DNA of 64,000 nucleotides, from NCBI GenBank assembly GCA_900768995.1, contig CAAGEZ010000042.1, forward strand, positions 62,001 through 126,000. Direction: 5' to 3'. This stretch comes from Oscillospiraceae bacterium. GTDB lineage: Bacteria; Bacillota; Clostridia; Oscillospirales; Ruminococcaceae. Within the stretch, counting starts at the first letter, position 1, and each line of letters opens with the position of its first letter. Made by a program: the position numbers and the translations under genes. Positions 35,632-44,617 of the stretch are shown piece after piece. The notes under the pieces are model-generated. The model was given only the letters and a program-made list of their open reading frames with translations, had not been told where the DNA came from and made no database searches.

Positions 35632-36726
35632 TTATAATCCTAAGCTTTCAAAAACAGCATTTACTTCCTTCGAAAGTATTTCGGAAACCTTTTCGTGAGA
35701 TATCTCAGAAGGGTGCCAGTCAGCTCCTATTCCGTCAGATTCAAGCTGAACGGGCAGGGGCACAAACTTTATCCTGTCATCGTGTTCCCTCTTGAATTTA
35801 TCAACGCAGGAAATTTCCTCTTCAAGGAGATCTGTTCCCATAATTCCATATGTGCAGATTATGTAAGAGGAAGGATTGTTCTCTCGGAGCATTTCAAGGA
35901 ATGCATAATACTTTTCACAGAATGTATCGCACCTTTCCTTGATGTGCTTCGTCCATGACTGGTCGTTGGTTCCCATATTGAAAACTATAACCTGGGGAAT
36001 ATAGCTTGTAAAATCCCATTTTGTGTGATGAGCGTGATCCTCTATGCCGATAGACTTTTCAAGAGGGCTGTCGGTGTAAGGGTAAAGGTCATGAATAAGC
36101 CAGTTATCAAGGGGCTTTTCAGCCTTATCATCGACCCAGCAGGAATAAACACCCATTCCGCTCCAGGAAACATACTGAAACTCTGCTTTGCATTTAAGAG
36201 CAGTCTTATAGGCATAGCCCTTGATGGGATTTTCTGTTTCTGTGGAAAAAACGTCCTTATTCCATATTCCGTCAATGCCATAGCCACAGGTTATAGAGTC
36301 ACCAACAAATTCGATCCTGCGCTCATATTCTGGCTTAGGCGGGGGCAGGAGCTCGCCGTCAATATGTATCTCAGAAATGCCCAGCTTGGCAAATGCAGCC
36401 TCGGAAAGCTTCATAAGACGTATCTTTGTTTTTTGCGGCTTGTCAGAGCGGTAAAGCTCATAAACAGCTTTCTTTTCATCTATCTTGAAAATTTTCGAAG
36501 GAACCGTCTCACCGTTCACGCACACGCCTGCCCAAGCTCTGTAAATATCCTCGGGAGGGGTAAGGTCGCTGATTATCTCAGCACTTGCACTTGTTCCCAC
36601 AAATTCAAACTCGATAAAAGAATTGGTGTAGTCAATATAACGGACACCGTTTTTTTCAAGGCTTCTTCCGCTTATCCTCACCTTGCTGCTGTCGGCAGGA
36701 AAAGAAAAAATTTTTTCATCGTTCAT
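35632..36726 (-). CDS. CE2-like SGNH carbohydrate esterase
   Basis: 364 aa. A beta-rich N-terminal domain (about 1-125) precedes an SGNH hydrolase domain with GDSITCGYG (Ser near 143), FNMGTNDQSW, and ADWHPS (Asp and His near 334-336). This layout matches family 2 acetyl-xylan/glucomannan deacetylases. No signal peptide, so it probably acts on imported acetylated oligosaccharides. The start is uncertain: ATG 36726 lies 12 bases after AAAGGA; ATGs at 36747 and 36753 have weaker sites. Monocistronic and convergent with the chemoreceptor gene. Confidence 0.85.
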   Translation of the reverse strand: MNDEKIFSFPADSSKVRISGRSLEKNGVRYIDYTNSFIEFEFVGTSASAEIISDLTPPEDIYRAWAGVCVNGETVPSKIFKIDEKKAVYELYRSDKPQKTKIRLMKLSEAAFAKLGISEIHIDGELLPPPKPEYERRIEFVGDSITCGYGIDGIWNKDVFSTETENPIKGYAYKTALKCKAEFQYVSWSGMGVYSCWVDDKAEKPLDNWLIHDLYPYTDSPLEKSIGIEDHAHHTKWDFTSYIPQVIVFNMGTNDQSWTKHIKERCDTFCEKYYAFLEMLRENNPSSYIICTYGIMGTDLLEEEISCVDKFKREHDDRIKFVPLPVQLESDGIGADWHPSEISHEKVSEILSKEVNAVFESLGL

Positions 36727-36770
36727 CGGAGTATCGGTTCCTTTCATAATCAAACTTTATCTGTATAAAC

Positions 36771-36817
36771 GAAAAAGCCTTATAAACAACCCTTTCAGAT
36801 CATCTACAAGGCTTTTT
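36771..36817 (-). terminator. Terminator of tRNA-Thr
   Basis: Inverted repeat AAAAAGCCTT / AAGGCTTTTT (arms near 36817-36808 and 36781-36772) right after the encoded CCA on the minus strand. Confidence 0.7.
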
Positions 36818-36892
36818 GGAGCTGATTACCGGATTTGAACCGGTGACCTCATCCTTACCAAGGATGTGCTCTACCAACTGAGCTAAATCAGC
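36817..36892 (-). tRNA. tRNA-Thr, anticodon GGT
   Basis: The minus strand folds as a 76-base cloverleaf: acceptor GCTGATT/AATCAGC, D arm with AGCTCAGTTGGTAGAGC, anticodon stem CATCC/GGATG around TTGGTAA, T arm ACCGGTTCAAATCCGGT, discriminator T, encoded CCA. Anticodon GGT reads ACC and ACU threonine codons. Confidence 0.97.
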
Positions 36893-36928
36893 ATTTTGTT
36901 TTGTGCTCTCTCGTCGGAGTGCTTTATT

Positions 36929-36957
36929 ATTATAACTCTATTATCCGCAAAAGTCAA
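36929..36957 (-). promoter_or_regulatory. Promoter of tRNA-Thr
   Basis: On the minus strand, TTGACT (36957-36952), 17 bases, TATAAT (36934-36929), about 40 bases before the tRNA. Confidence 0.8.
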
Positions 36958-37099
36958 TACTTTTTGACAAAAAAATCTTGTTAACTTTTTATGAATTTAT
37001 AAATCCCACTTTGTTACGTGAAAACTTAAAAAAATTTGGTTACAAAGCGTGAAAAAGGTTGCTGAATTATAACAAATTATTACAGATTCGTTTTAACTA

Positions 37100-37128
37100 T
37101 AGAAATTCGTGAGAAAGTATGCTATAAT
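37100..37128 (+). promoter_or_regulatory. Promoter of the large lipoprotein gene
   Basis: Extended -10 TGCTATAAT (TATAAT at 37123-37128) with a weak -35 TAGAAA (37100-37105), 17 bases apart. The AT-rich 140 bases upstream, between this promoter and that of tRNA-Thr, hold no gene; they carry GTTAC...GTGAAAA twice (37013 and 37039). Confidence 0.6.
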
Positions 37129-37185
37129 TTAATTGCATCAGGAAAGTATGCACTCCGACAAACAACGAAAGGATGGAACATATTT

Positions 37186-39609
37186 ATGAAAAAGACTATT
37201 GCCTCAGTAAGCGCAGCCAAAAGAACAGCCTGCCTCCTTACAGCAGGTATGATGATTTTATCTACAGGGTTTATGACAGGCTGCGGCAAGAACAGCGATT
37301 CAAACAACACCGCCGTGGTCAATCAGCAGGAAGCTGCAAAAGCTCTCGCCTTCAAGGTAACAGATATCCCTATCGAAGGTCTTGAGAATTTCTACGGCAC
37401 CATTCAGTCAAAGAACGGACTTTTCTATCTCATTTACAATGAATATGAAAAAAACGGCGATGACTACCTTTCAAAGTATTACATAAAGGAATATGATGAA
37501 ACAGGTGCTGAAAAGCTATCTATTCCCGTTTATGAGCAGACCGATCCCAACGTTTACGGAAATATTTACGGTGATCTTAATGTAAATGATGACGGCTCTG
37601 TTACCTGTCTCCTTAATGAGTACAGCTATAATGACGAGACAGGCGACAGCAATGGAAAATACAAGCTCCTCACCTTTGATTCCACAGGCGCAAAGATCTC
37701 CGAGATAGATATGGATAAGCTTTTCACCCAAGAGGATAATGACAACAACAGATATTTCCAGGGTTACATCATCGACTCTCAGGGCAATCTTATCCTCAAT
37801 ATGAACTCTGTTATCAGAATATGCGACAACACAGGAAAGAAGCTTGCTGATATTGATGCCGGTCTTTCCGAAAATGCCTGGATATCAAGCCTTATCACCA
37901 CAAACACAGGCACTCCTGCCGTTCTCATCTATGACTACAGTAATCAGCAGAGCAACATAATTCTCAAGGAAATTGACGTTGTCAATAAGACATTCGGCAA
38001 GGAATACCCTCTTACAAACGGTTTTAACGGAGCTTACTCAGGCAGTGGGGATTACCTTTGCTACTCCACATCTGACACAGGTATTTCCGGTGTCAGAGCT
38101 GACACTTTAGCGGTTGAGCCTGTCCTCAACCTGCTGAACCTCGGTGTTGATAACTCAAACATCTCCACATTCTCGATATGCGATGACGGCTCATTCCTTA
38201 CTGTAAGCACCGATTATTCGGGATACACCGCAAACACAATTATCAGCAAAATAGCCCCTGTTGACAGCTCCGAAGTAAAAGAAAAGGAAATAATCACTCT
38301 CGGCTGCTTCAGCATTGACTGGAATATCCGCTCTGAGATCGCCGCTTTCAACAAGCAGAGCGACAAATACACCATTTACGCAACAAGCTTCAGCGATTCC
38401 AACGACACAAGCGACTGGAATGCTGCTCTGACAAAGTTCAACAACGAGCTTCTTGCAGGAAATGTTCCCGACCTTATCCTCCTCAATGACAAGATGCCTA
38501 TAAACAGCTATGCATCAAAGGGTCTTTTCACTGACCTTTATGAATTTCTTGACAAGGATTCCGAGCTCAGCAAGGACGACTTTATGCCCAATGTCCTGAC
38601 CGCTCTCGAAAAGGACGGCAAGCTTTATGAGCTTACTCCTGCATTCTCCGTTCAGACCCTTGCTGCAAAGACCTCTCTCGTTGGCACAGACCGCTCCATT
38701 ACCCTTGACAAGGCAAAAGAAATTATGGCAGGTATGGGAGACAATGTTCAGATGTTCTCCAACCCTATAACAGCTTCTGATTTCCTGTCAAACGCAATAA
38801 CCTATTCTGATTTTGTTGACTACAAAAAAGGAACCTGCAACTTTGACACACCGGAATTCAAGGCATTCCTTGAATATGCAAAAACTCTTCCCACCGAGAT
38901 CGACTATGACAAGCTTTACAATGACAATCCCAACTACTGGCAGGATAACGAAAAGGCTTGCCGTGAGAACAGAGCCCTTTTCTATAATATGTACTTCAAT
39001 GATTTCAGCACATACAAGCAGACAAGGGACGGTTATTTCGGCGAGGATATCACCTTCACAGGCTTCCCTGTATCAACTGAGGGTGAATCTGGTTCTATGA
39101 TAACAGCGTCCTCTGAAATGGCTATTTCTTCCAAATCTAAGCACAAGGACGGTGCATGGGAGTTCATTAAGTACGTTATTTTAAACAATGTAACTGAAGA
39201 ACCCGAATATGTATGGAACGAGTCCACAGGCAAGCAGGAGGCCACCGGCAACACCACATACTTATCCAAGAATTACAATCTTCCCATTCTCAGGGATCAG
39301 CTCCGGAAGCTTGGCACTCAGGCAATGAACACAAGCTATTACATTGGTGCTGACGGCAACAAGACGGAGCAGAGTATATCCTACTATATCGGTGATCAGG
39401 AAATAAAGTCTTCGCCGCTTACACAGGAAGATGTGGATATGCTCATTGACTATTTCTCTTCTGTTACAAGACTTTCAAGATATGACCAGAGCATCAACGA
39501 CATCATCAATGAAGAAACAGCACTTTTCTTTGACGGCACAAAATCCGTTGACGAAACAGCTTCTATCATTCAGTCAAGAGCAAGCATTTATATGAGCGAA
39601 CAGTACTAA
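37186..39609 (+). CDS. Large lipoprotein: beta-propeller-like domain fused to a solute-binding domain
   Basis: 807 aa. A long signal peptide ends in lipobox MTGC near residue 33. Residues about 50-375 consist of repeated beta-strand units (for example NGLFYLIYNEY, GDLNVNDDGSVTCLL, SQGNLILNMNSVIRI) suggestive of a beta-propeller. Residues about 390-800 match family 1 extracellular solute-binding proteins: GNVPDLILLNDKMPINSYASKG, LYELTPAFSVQTLAAK, and KHKDGAWEFIKYVI. No ABC permease is adjacent. It could bind a carbohydrate with the C-terminal half while the N-terminal half docks to polymer or protein, but this is inference. ATG 37186 follows GAAAGGATGG. Own promoter and terminator. Confidence 0.8.
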   Translation: MKKTIASVSAAKRTACLLTAGMMILSTGFMTGCGKNSDSNNTAVVNQQEAAKALAFKVTDIPIEGLENFYGTIQSKNGLFYLIYNEYEKNGDDYLSKYYIKEYDETGAEKLSIPVYEQTDPNVYGNIYGDLNVNDDGSVTCLLNEYSYNDETGDSNGKYKLLTFDSTGAKISEIDMDKLFTQEDNDNNRYFQGYIIDSQGNLILNMNSVIRICDNTGKKLADIDAGLSENAWISSLITTNTGTPAVLIYDYSNQQSNIILKEIDVVNKTFGKEYPLTNGFNGAYSGSGDYLCYSTSDTGISGVRADTLAVEPVLNLLNLGVDNSNISTFSICDDGSFLTVSTDYSGYTANTIISKIAPVDSSEVKEKEIITLGCFSIDWNIRSEIAAFNKQSDKYTIYATSFSDSNDTSDWNAALTKFNNELLAGNVPDLILLNDKMPINSYASKGLFTDLYEFLDKDSELSKDDFMPNVLTALEKDGKLYELTPAFSVQTLAAKTSLVGTDRSITLDKAKEIMAGMGDNVQMFSNPITASDFLSNAITYSDFVDYKKGTCNFDTPEFKAFLEYAKTLPTEIDYDKLYNDNPNYWQDNEKACRENRALFYNMYFNDFSTYKQTRDGYFGEDITFTGFPVSTEGESGSMITASSEMAISSKSKHKDGAWEFIKYVILNNVTEEPEYVWNESTGKQEATGNTTYLSKNYNLPILRDQLRKLGTQAMNTSYYIGADGNKTEQSISYYIGDQEIKSSPLTQEDVDMLIDYFSSVTRLSRYDQSINDIINEETALFFDGTKSVDETASIIQSRASIYMSEQY

Positions 39610-39629
39610 ACTATCACAAATAAAACTAT

Positions 39630-39663
39630 TGTCTGCACGGCGTTTGCTGTGCAGACATTTTTT
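39630..39663 (+). terminator. Terminator of the large lipoprotein gene
   Basis: Nine-base arms (39630-39638 with 39649-39657) then a T run to 39663. Confidence 0.9.
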
Positions 39664-39671
39664 GTATGCAT

Positions 39672-39713
39672 AAAAATCCCGCCTTTCAAACAAACGAAAG
39701 ACGGGTGATTTTT
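39672..39713 (-). terminator. Terminator of the zinc-ribbon protein gene
   Basis: Imperfect inverted repeat (39672-39687 with 39696-39713) ending in five T on the minus strand, just after the stop at 39721. Confidence 0.75.
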
Positions 39714-39720
39714 ATGACAT

Positions 39721-40032
39721 TTATCCCAAATTTGAAAGTATAGCTCCGATAATATCAAAAAGCACATTCAAAATAATGATGAATACTACCACAGAAAGAC
39801 AGCCTTTCAGCTTTCCTTTTGGCTTGACATCAGGTGATCCTGCGGAGTTTGACTGATAGCTCTGAGACATTCTCGGGTCATTATGAGTAAAGGTCTGTTT
39901 CTCGTGGGTGTGCCCAGGTATCTGAGAGCAGTCAATGGAATAATCGGCATTATCTTCATAAACTGCGCTGCCGCAGTGGGAACAGAAGTCATCGTCCTTG
40001 CTCAGGCGGTGACAGTTCGGACACATTTTCAT
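39721..40032 (-). CDS. Zinc-ribbon membrane protein, function unknown
   Basis: 103 aa. CPNCHRLSKDDDFCSHCG at the N-terminus is a four-cysteine zinc ribbon; a polar Ser/Gln/Pro linker follows, and a C-terminal membrane helix (about 76-98, LSVVVFIIILNVLFDIIGAIL) anchors it with the ribbon in the cytoplasm. Such small proteins are common in Firmicutes; no specific role is known. ATG 40032 follows AAGGGGG at eight bases. It starts 32 bases after the cyclophilin gene and is probably in the pyk operon. Confidence 0.8.
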   Translation of the reverse strand: MKMCPNCHRLSKDDDFCSHCGSAVYEDNADYSIDCSQIPGHTHEKQTFTHNDPRMSQSYQSNSAGSPDVKPKGKLKGCLSVVVFIIILNVLFDIIGAILSNLG

Positions 40033-40064
40033 TGCTGATACCCCCTTAAATATGTGCGCAGGAA

Positions 40065-40856
40065 TTATTCTCCTGTATATTCAACTATTCTGACAGACTC
40101 CATCTGTACCTGAGTGAGGGGCTTGTCATTCTCGTCAGTCTCTACCTGTCCCATAGCTCTTACAACGTCCATACCCTCGAAAACCTGTCCGAAAACGGTG
40201 TAGCTGCCGTCAAGGAAAGGAGTTCCGCCGTATTGCTTGTAAAGCTCCTGAACATTCTTGGGCTGGGTCATTCCCGCTTCTTCAAAGGACTCATAATAAT
40301 GAACAGAGCCGTCCGCAAGACGTGTTCCGCCAAGCTCATACTCTCCGGGGTCTGTGTTTACAATATAAAACTGGCTGCCGTCAGTGGAGGTTGAGCCTGA
40401 ATTTGCATATGCAACAGCGCCGCTGAAATGGTAAAGTCCTTCGGGAATGCCTCCGTCAAATTTTTCGCCCCAGATAGACTTTCCGCCTGTTCCCGTTCCT
40501 GTGGGGTCTCCGCCCTGATTCATAAAGTGAGGGATAATGCGGTGGAAAATAAGCTCATCGTAGTAATTCATATCGGCAAGACCGATGAAATTCTCAACGC
40601 CCTTCTGAGCCTGCTCAGGGAAAAGCTTTATCTTTATTTCGCCGAAATCCTTAACGGTAATAACGGCGATCTTTTCGCCCTCTTTCGGAGCATCGAAATT
40701 ATAGACAGGTCCTTCCTCCGCATTTGATACAGCTGTATTATCGGCAGGCTGAGTATCGCTTGATTCTGTATCTTCAGCATTCTTTGCTCCGCAGGCGCAG
40801 AACATTGCTGCGGTCAGTGCAAGAGCTGCAAGTTTTTCTAAGGTAGTTATCTTCAT
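40065..40856 (-). CDS. Cyclophilin-type peptidyl-prolyl isomerase lipoprotein
   Basis: 263 aa from ATG 40856 (AAAGGA eight bases upstream). Signal peptide with lipobox FCAC, acidic/Ser linker, then a cyclophilin domain with FHRIIPHFMNQGGDPTGTGTGG and the GSQFYIV strand. It should catalyse proline isomerisation in secreted proteins at the outer face of the membrane. An insertion around GGTRLADGSVHYYESFEEAG is longer than in minimal bacterial cyclophilins. It begins 22 bases after pyk. Confidence 0.92.
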   Translation of the reverse strand: MKITTLEKLAALALTAAMFCACGAKNAEDTESSDTQPADNTAVSNAEEGPVYNFDAPKEGEKIAVITVKDFGEIKIKLFPEQAQKGVENFIGLADMNYYDELIFHRIIPHFMNQGGDPTGTGTGGKSIWGEKFDGGIPEGLYHFSGAVAYANSGSTSTDGSQFYIVNTDPGEYELGGTRLADGSVHYYESFEEAGMTQPKNVQELYKQYGGTPFLDGSYTVFGQVFEGMDVVRAMGQVETDENDKPLTQVQMESVRIVEYTGE

Positions 40857-40878
40857 TTCATTATTCCTTTCGATATTG

Positions 40879-42321
40879 TCACATATGTGTCTCTGATTCC
40901 TTGCCAACAACTGTCACTTTCAGCATATTGGTGTTTCCCGCAACTCCGAGAGGGATACCCGCTGTAATAACGGTAACATCGCCCTTTTCGAGAAGTCCGT
41001 GGCTCTCCGCAGCTTCTATGGCACCGTCAAGAAGCTCATCGGTGCTGGATTTTTCGTCCATCATAAGAGGAGTTACACCCCAGGAAAGGTTCATCTGACG
41101 GCATACGGTCTCGTTTGGAGTGCAGCCGATTATGGGGCAGGCAGGACGGAATTTTGACAGCATTTTGGCTGTACCGCCTGTTTTGGTAACGGTAACGATA
41201 GCCTTTGCACCAAGGTCGTGAGCAGTAGTGCAGGCTGCGTGGGAGATAGCATTGGTAATGCTCTTTCCCTTGTCCTCGGCACGTGCTCTGAGACGGTTCA
41301 CATAGTTGATATCATTTTCGGTAGTCTCCGCAATAAGCGCCATTGTACGGACAGCCTCAACAGGGTGCTTTCCCGCAGCAGTCTCGCCGCTGAGCATAAT
41401 TGCCGATGTGCCGTCGTAAATGGCATTTGCCACATCTGTTATCTCAGCACGGGTTGGACGGATATGGGTTATCATAGATTCGAGCATCTGTGTGGCAGTG
41501 ATGACCTGCATACCTGCATTATAGCCCTTTCTGATAAGGTCTTTCTGGATAGCAGGAATCTGCTCGAATGGTATCTCAACGCCCATATCGCCTCTTGCAA
41601 CCATTATTCCGTCAGCAACTTCAAGTATCTCGTCGATGTTCTTCACACCATCCATATTCTCGATCTTTGCGATTATTCTCGGTGTGCTCCAGCCGAGACT
41701 TTTTATGAATTTTTTCAGATATGCAACATCTGCGGCAGTTCTTACAAATGAAGCCGCAATAAAATCAAAACCTATCTTTGAACCAAATTCAAGGTCATTC
41801 ATATCCCTCTCGGAAAGATAGGGCATCGAAAGCTCAACTCCCGGCACATTTATGCCCTTGTTGTCGGATATCTCACCGCCGTGAACAACAACGGTGTGAA
41901 TCTCATTCCCGCTGACGCTTTCAACTCTCAGCTCAACAGCGCCGTCATTTATGAGTATGGCAGTCCCCTGCTTTACATCATCGGGCAGACCCTTGAAGCT
42001 GATAGATGCTATTTCCTTGTCGCATACCCTGTCCTCGGTGGTAAGTGTGAATTTGTCGCCGTCCATAAGAGTAACAGGAGTCTTGTCGGCAAATTTTCCA
42101 AGACGGATCTCAGGACCTTTCGTATCCAGCAGCGACGCTACAGGCAGACCAAGCTCCTCTCTTATGCGGCAAAGCTGCTCAAAGCGTCTCTGATGAGTGG
42201 GATAATCCCCGTGTGAAAAATTAAAACGTGCAACGTTCATTCCCGAGAGCATCATATCTCTAAGAATGTCGTCATTATCTGTTGCTGGACCCATTGTGCA
42301 CACTATCTTTGTTTTTCTCAT
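40879..42321 (-). CDS. pyk: Pyruvate kinase
   Basis: 480 aa; converts phosphoenolpyruvate and ADP to pyruvate and ATP. Motifs: TKIVCTMGPATD at the N-terminus, NFSHGDY, the K+/Mg2+ site MVARGDMGVEIP, and the active-site ITATQMLESMI with the downstream RAEITDVANAIYDG. The protein ends after the regulatory C domain and lacks the extra PEP-utiliser domain found in bacillary enzymes. It lies 58 bases after mgtE on the same strand. Confidence 0.97.
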   Translation of the reverse strand: MRKTKIVCTMGPATDNDDILRDMMLSGMNVARFNFSHGDYPTHQRRFEQLCRIREELGLPVASLLDTKGPEIRLGKFADKTPVTLMDGDKFTLTTEDRVCDKEIASISFKGLPDDVKQGTAILINDGAVELRVESVSGNEIHTVVVHGGEISDNKGINVPGVELSMPYLSERDMNDLEFGSKIGFDFIAASFVRTAADVAYLKKFIKSLGWSTPRIIAKIENMDGVKNIDEILEVADGIMVARGDMGVEIPFEQIPAIQKDLIRKGYNAGMQVITATQMLESMITHIRPTRAEITDVANAIYDGTSAIMLSGETAAGKHPVEAVRTMALIAETTENDINYVNRLRARAEDKGKSITNAISHAACTTAHDLGAKAIVTVTKTGGTAKMLSKFRPACPIIGCTPNETVCRQMNLSWGVTPLMMDEKSSTDELLDGAIEAAESHGLLEKGDVTVITAGIPLGVAGNTNMLKVTVVGKESETHM

Positions 42322-42379
42322 AAAATCTCTCCAATCCTTACGGCTTTCCAGACCGTTATATATTTATATCATTTCCCTT

Positions 42380-43738
42380 TTATGTCGGAAAATCAAGAAC
42401 GTGCAGTGCAATTGTGAAATAAAGAAGTGTCGAACAGCTGTCAACAAGGGTGCTGAGCAGTGGTGCGGACATAATTGCAGGGTCAATGTGTATCTTTTTC
42501 GCAAGCATAGGCAGCATACAGCCGAGAAGCTTTGACAGGATAACGGTTCCGATGAGCGTAACCGAAACCACCGCCGCTATCTTTACATTGTGGTAGAACA
42601 GCACTATCCTGAAAAAGTTCACCACTGAAAGAATAAGGCTGCATATGATGGCGATGCGAAATTCCTTGAAAACTACCTTGAAGAAGTCTTTAAGGCGTAT
42701 CTCTTCCATTGCCATACCCTGGATTATCATTGTTGATGACTGAGAGCCGCAGTTTCCGCCTGTTCCCGTAAGCATTGGCATAAAGGAAACGAGGAGTGGT
42801 ATTGCAGCTATCTGAGCTTCAAAATGATTGGTTATAGCACCTGTGAGAGTGGCTGAAAGCATAAGCACAAGAAGCCAAACTATTCTGCTCCGTGCGTGCT
42901 TCCATACGCTTGTTTTGAAGTAGCTGTCCTCATTGGGGACGACCGCACTCATCATTGCCATATCCTCGGCATTTTCCTCTCTGATGACGTCCATAACATC
43001 ATCGAAGGTGATTATTCCGACAATACGGTTTTCCTTGTCAACAACAGGCACAGCCGCAAGGTCGTGCTTTGCGAAAAGATTTGCAACGGCTTCCTGGTCG
43101 TCGTGGGTATAAACGCTGACGACTGTTGAATCCATAATATCCTCGATAACAGCGTCCTCGTCCGCAACCACGAGGTCAAGAAGTGACACGCTTCCCACCA
43201 GTCGGCGGTTATCGGTGACATAACAGGTATAAACCGTTTCCTTTACAACTCCGACGCTTCGGATACGCTCAAAGGCTTCCTTGACGGAATCCGTTTTTCT
43301 GAAATAAACGAACTCCGTTGTCATAATGCTTCCAGCACTGTCCTCGGGATAGTTCAGAAGCTCGTTTATCTGCTTTCGCTTGTCGGGGTCGGTGGCTTTC
43401 AGTATTCGTGAGACCACATTAGCGGGCATTTCCTCGATGATATCTACCGTATCGTCAAGGAAAAGCTCGTCAAGCACAGCTCTGAGCTCTCGGTCGGATA
43501 TGGCGTTTATCAGCACCATTTGCAGGTCGCTGTCCATATACGTGAAAGCCTCGGCTGCAAGCTCCTTGGGGAGCACACGGAAAATAAGGGTAAATTCCTT
43601 TTCGCCGAACTCGTCCTGCTCTTCGATAAGCTCGCTGAGAAGCTGGGCAATATCGGCGGGCATCATTTCCTGGAGTGCAGTTTTGAGCTGCACGAACGCT
43701 CTGTGCTTTACCAGCACAGCAGCTTCATATTTTTCCAT
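42380..43738 (-). CDS. mgtE: Magnesium transporter MgtE
   Basis: 452 aa Mg2+ channel: cytosolic N domain (about 5-130, with MPADIAQLLSEL), two CBS domains (about 130-250, LAAVPVVDKENRIVGIITFDDV), connecting helix, and five membrane helices (about 285-450) with the pore signature FMPMLTGTGGNCGSQSS. The family gates by Mg2+ binding at the N/CBS domains. ATG 43738 follows a perfect AGGAGG. The ribosome binding site can be masked by an upstream complement in the long structured leader. Confidence 0.95.
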   Translation of the reverse strand: MEKYEAAVLVKHRAFVQLKTALQEMMPADIAQLLSELIEEQDEFGEKEFTLIFRVLPKELAAEAFTYMDSDLQMVLINAISDRELRAVLDELFLDDTVDIIEEMPANVVSRILKATDPDKRKQINELLNYPEDSAGSIMTTEFVYFRKTDSVKEAFERIRSVGVVKETVYTCYVTDNRRLVGSVSLLDLVVADEDAVIEDIMDSTVVSVYTHDDQEAVANLFAKHDLAAVPVVDKENRIVGIITFDDVMDVIREENAEDMAMMSAVVPNEDSYFKTSVWKHARSRIVWLLVLMLSATLTGAITNHFEAQIAAIPLLVSFMPMLTGTGGNCGSQSSTMIIQGMAMEEIRLKDFFKVVFKEFRIAIICSLILSVVNFFRIVLFYHNVKIAAVVSVTLIGTVILSKLLGCMLPMLAKKIHIDPAIMSAPLLSTLVDSCSTLLYFTIALHVLDFPT

Positions 43739-43962
43739 TTCAAAGACCTCCTTTTGTTAATTAACAGGAGGTACGATACCAAATTTCTCTGTCTGCGCCC
43801 TTAAGCTATTATCACATTACCGAAACACGGAGCAGTGAGGTATAAAAAGCACAGACAGAGCGCCTTCGTGGTACCACACCGCTGTTACTTCCGCTTTCCA
43901 TACCTTCACCTTCCTTTTCACAAAGGACAGCGGCCACTGCCGCTTATTCCGCAATTATTTTA
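43739..43962 (-). promoter_or_regulatory. Structured leader RNA of mgtE, class unknown
   Basis: About 220 bases between a strong promoter and mgtE. In the minus-strand RNA: a hairpin with arms 43944-43939 and 43934-43929 (loop AGUG); GUGAaGGUAU (43909-43900) pairing with AUACCUCAC (43843-43835); a GUGGUACCAC palindrome (43877-43868) in a context recalling a T-box; 12-base arms 43860-43849 and 43798-43787 around a ~50-base loop; and ACCUCCU (43772-43766) opposite the ribosome binding site AGGAGGU (43752-43746). This suggests regulated translation. It does not show M-box motifs I recognise, and there is no room for a T-box stem I. Confidence 0.6.
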
Positions 43963-43991
43963 ATTATACATTATTTTCTTATATCTGTCAA
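43963..43991 (-). promoter_or_regulatory. Promoter of the mgtE leader transcript
   Basis: On the minus strand, TTGACA (43991-43986), 17 bases, TATAAT (43968-43963): full consensus. Confidence 0.9.
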
Positions 43992-44044
43992 TCACAGTGT
44001 TAAATTTTTTACGCAATTACTTGTATATTTAACTGTATCTTAAC

Positions 44045-44542
44045 TTATCTGTTGTCAACCTTTTCAGGGTACATATCGTGCTCGGTGAGACGGCGGAGCG
44101 CCATTTCCTCGAACATTGTGCCCTTTCTGCCGTAATTGCAGTATGGGTCAATGGAAATTCCACCACGGGGTGTAAATTTTCCCCATACCTCAATATACTT
44201 CGGGTCCATAAGCTTTATAAGATCTTTCATTATAATGTTCACGCAGTCCTCGTGAAAATCGCCGTGGTTACGGAAGCTGTAAAGATAAAGCTTAAGTGAT
44301 TTGGATTCTACCATTTTTATATCGGGTATATAGGATATATAAATAGTTGCGAAATCGGGCTGACCTGTGATAGGGCAAAGGCTTGTAAATTCGGGGCAGT
44401 TGAATTTTACAAAATAATCATTGTCCTGATGCTTGTTCACGAATGTTTCAAGTACCTGAGGCGCATAATCGTCGGGATACTTTGTTTTCTGGTTGCCAAG
44501 GAGAGTTATCCCCTGCTTTTCCTCTGCTGTTCTGCCTTCCAT
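44045..44542 (-). CDS. queF: NADPH-dependent 7-cyano-7-deazaguanine reductase QueF
   Basis: 165 aa single-domain (short) QueF, which reduces preQ0 to preQ1 for queuosine. The nucleophile Cys56 is in [13 protein letters not shown]; the QueF motif is [22 protein letters not shown], and [12 protein letters not shown] closes the domain. ATG 44542 follows GGAAGGA at eight bases. The other queuosine genes are not in the window. Confidence 0.96.
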   Translation of the reverse strand: MEGRTAEEKQGITLLGNQKTKYPDDYAPQVLETFVNKHQDNDYFVKFNCPEFTSLCPITGQPDFATIYISYIPDIKMVESKSLKLYLYSFRNHGDFHEDCVNIIMKDLIKLMDPKYIEVWGKFTPRGGISIDPYCNYGRKGTMFEEMALRRLTEHDMYPEKVDNR

Positions 44543-44568
44543 TTTTATCGTCCTTCCATAATAAAATT

Positions 44569-44607
44569 ATAACCGTCATAAGGCTGTTTCTGCCCTATGG
44601 CGGTTAT
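44569..44607 (-). promoter_or_regulatory. Hairpin in the queF leader
   Basis: Sixteen-base arms (44607-44592 with 44584-44569), two of the pairs imperfect, between the queF promoter and ribosome binding site. Without a strong U run it is not a clear terminator; it may regulate queF or stabilise its mRNA. It does not look like the preQ1 class I element. Confidence 0.5.
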
Positions 44608-44617
44608 CCTCGATATT

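Noticed and set aside
43739..43962. M-box (Mg2+) riboswitch upstream of mgtE
   Set aside because: Position and gene fit, but I could not find the M-box core sequence elements. It is therefore kept only as a structured leader of unknown class.
44543..44617. preQ1 class I riboswitch at queF
   Set aside because: A single long hairpin is present, but not the small stem-loop with an A-rich tail of that class.
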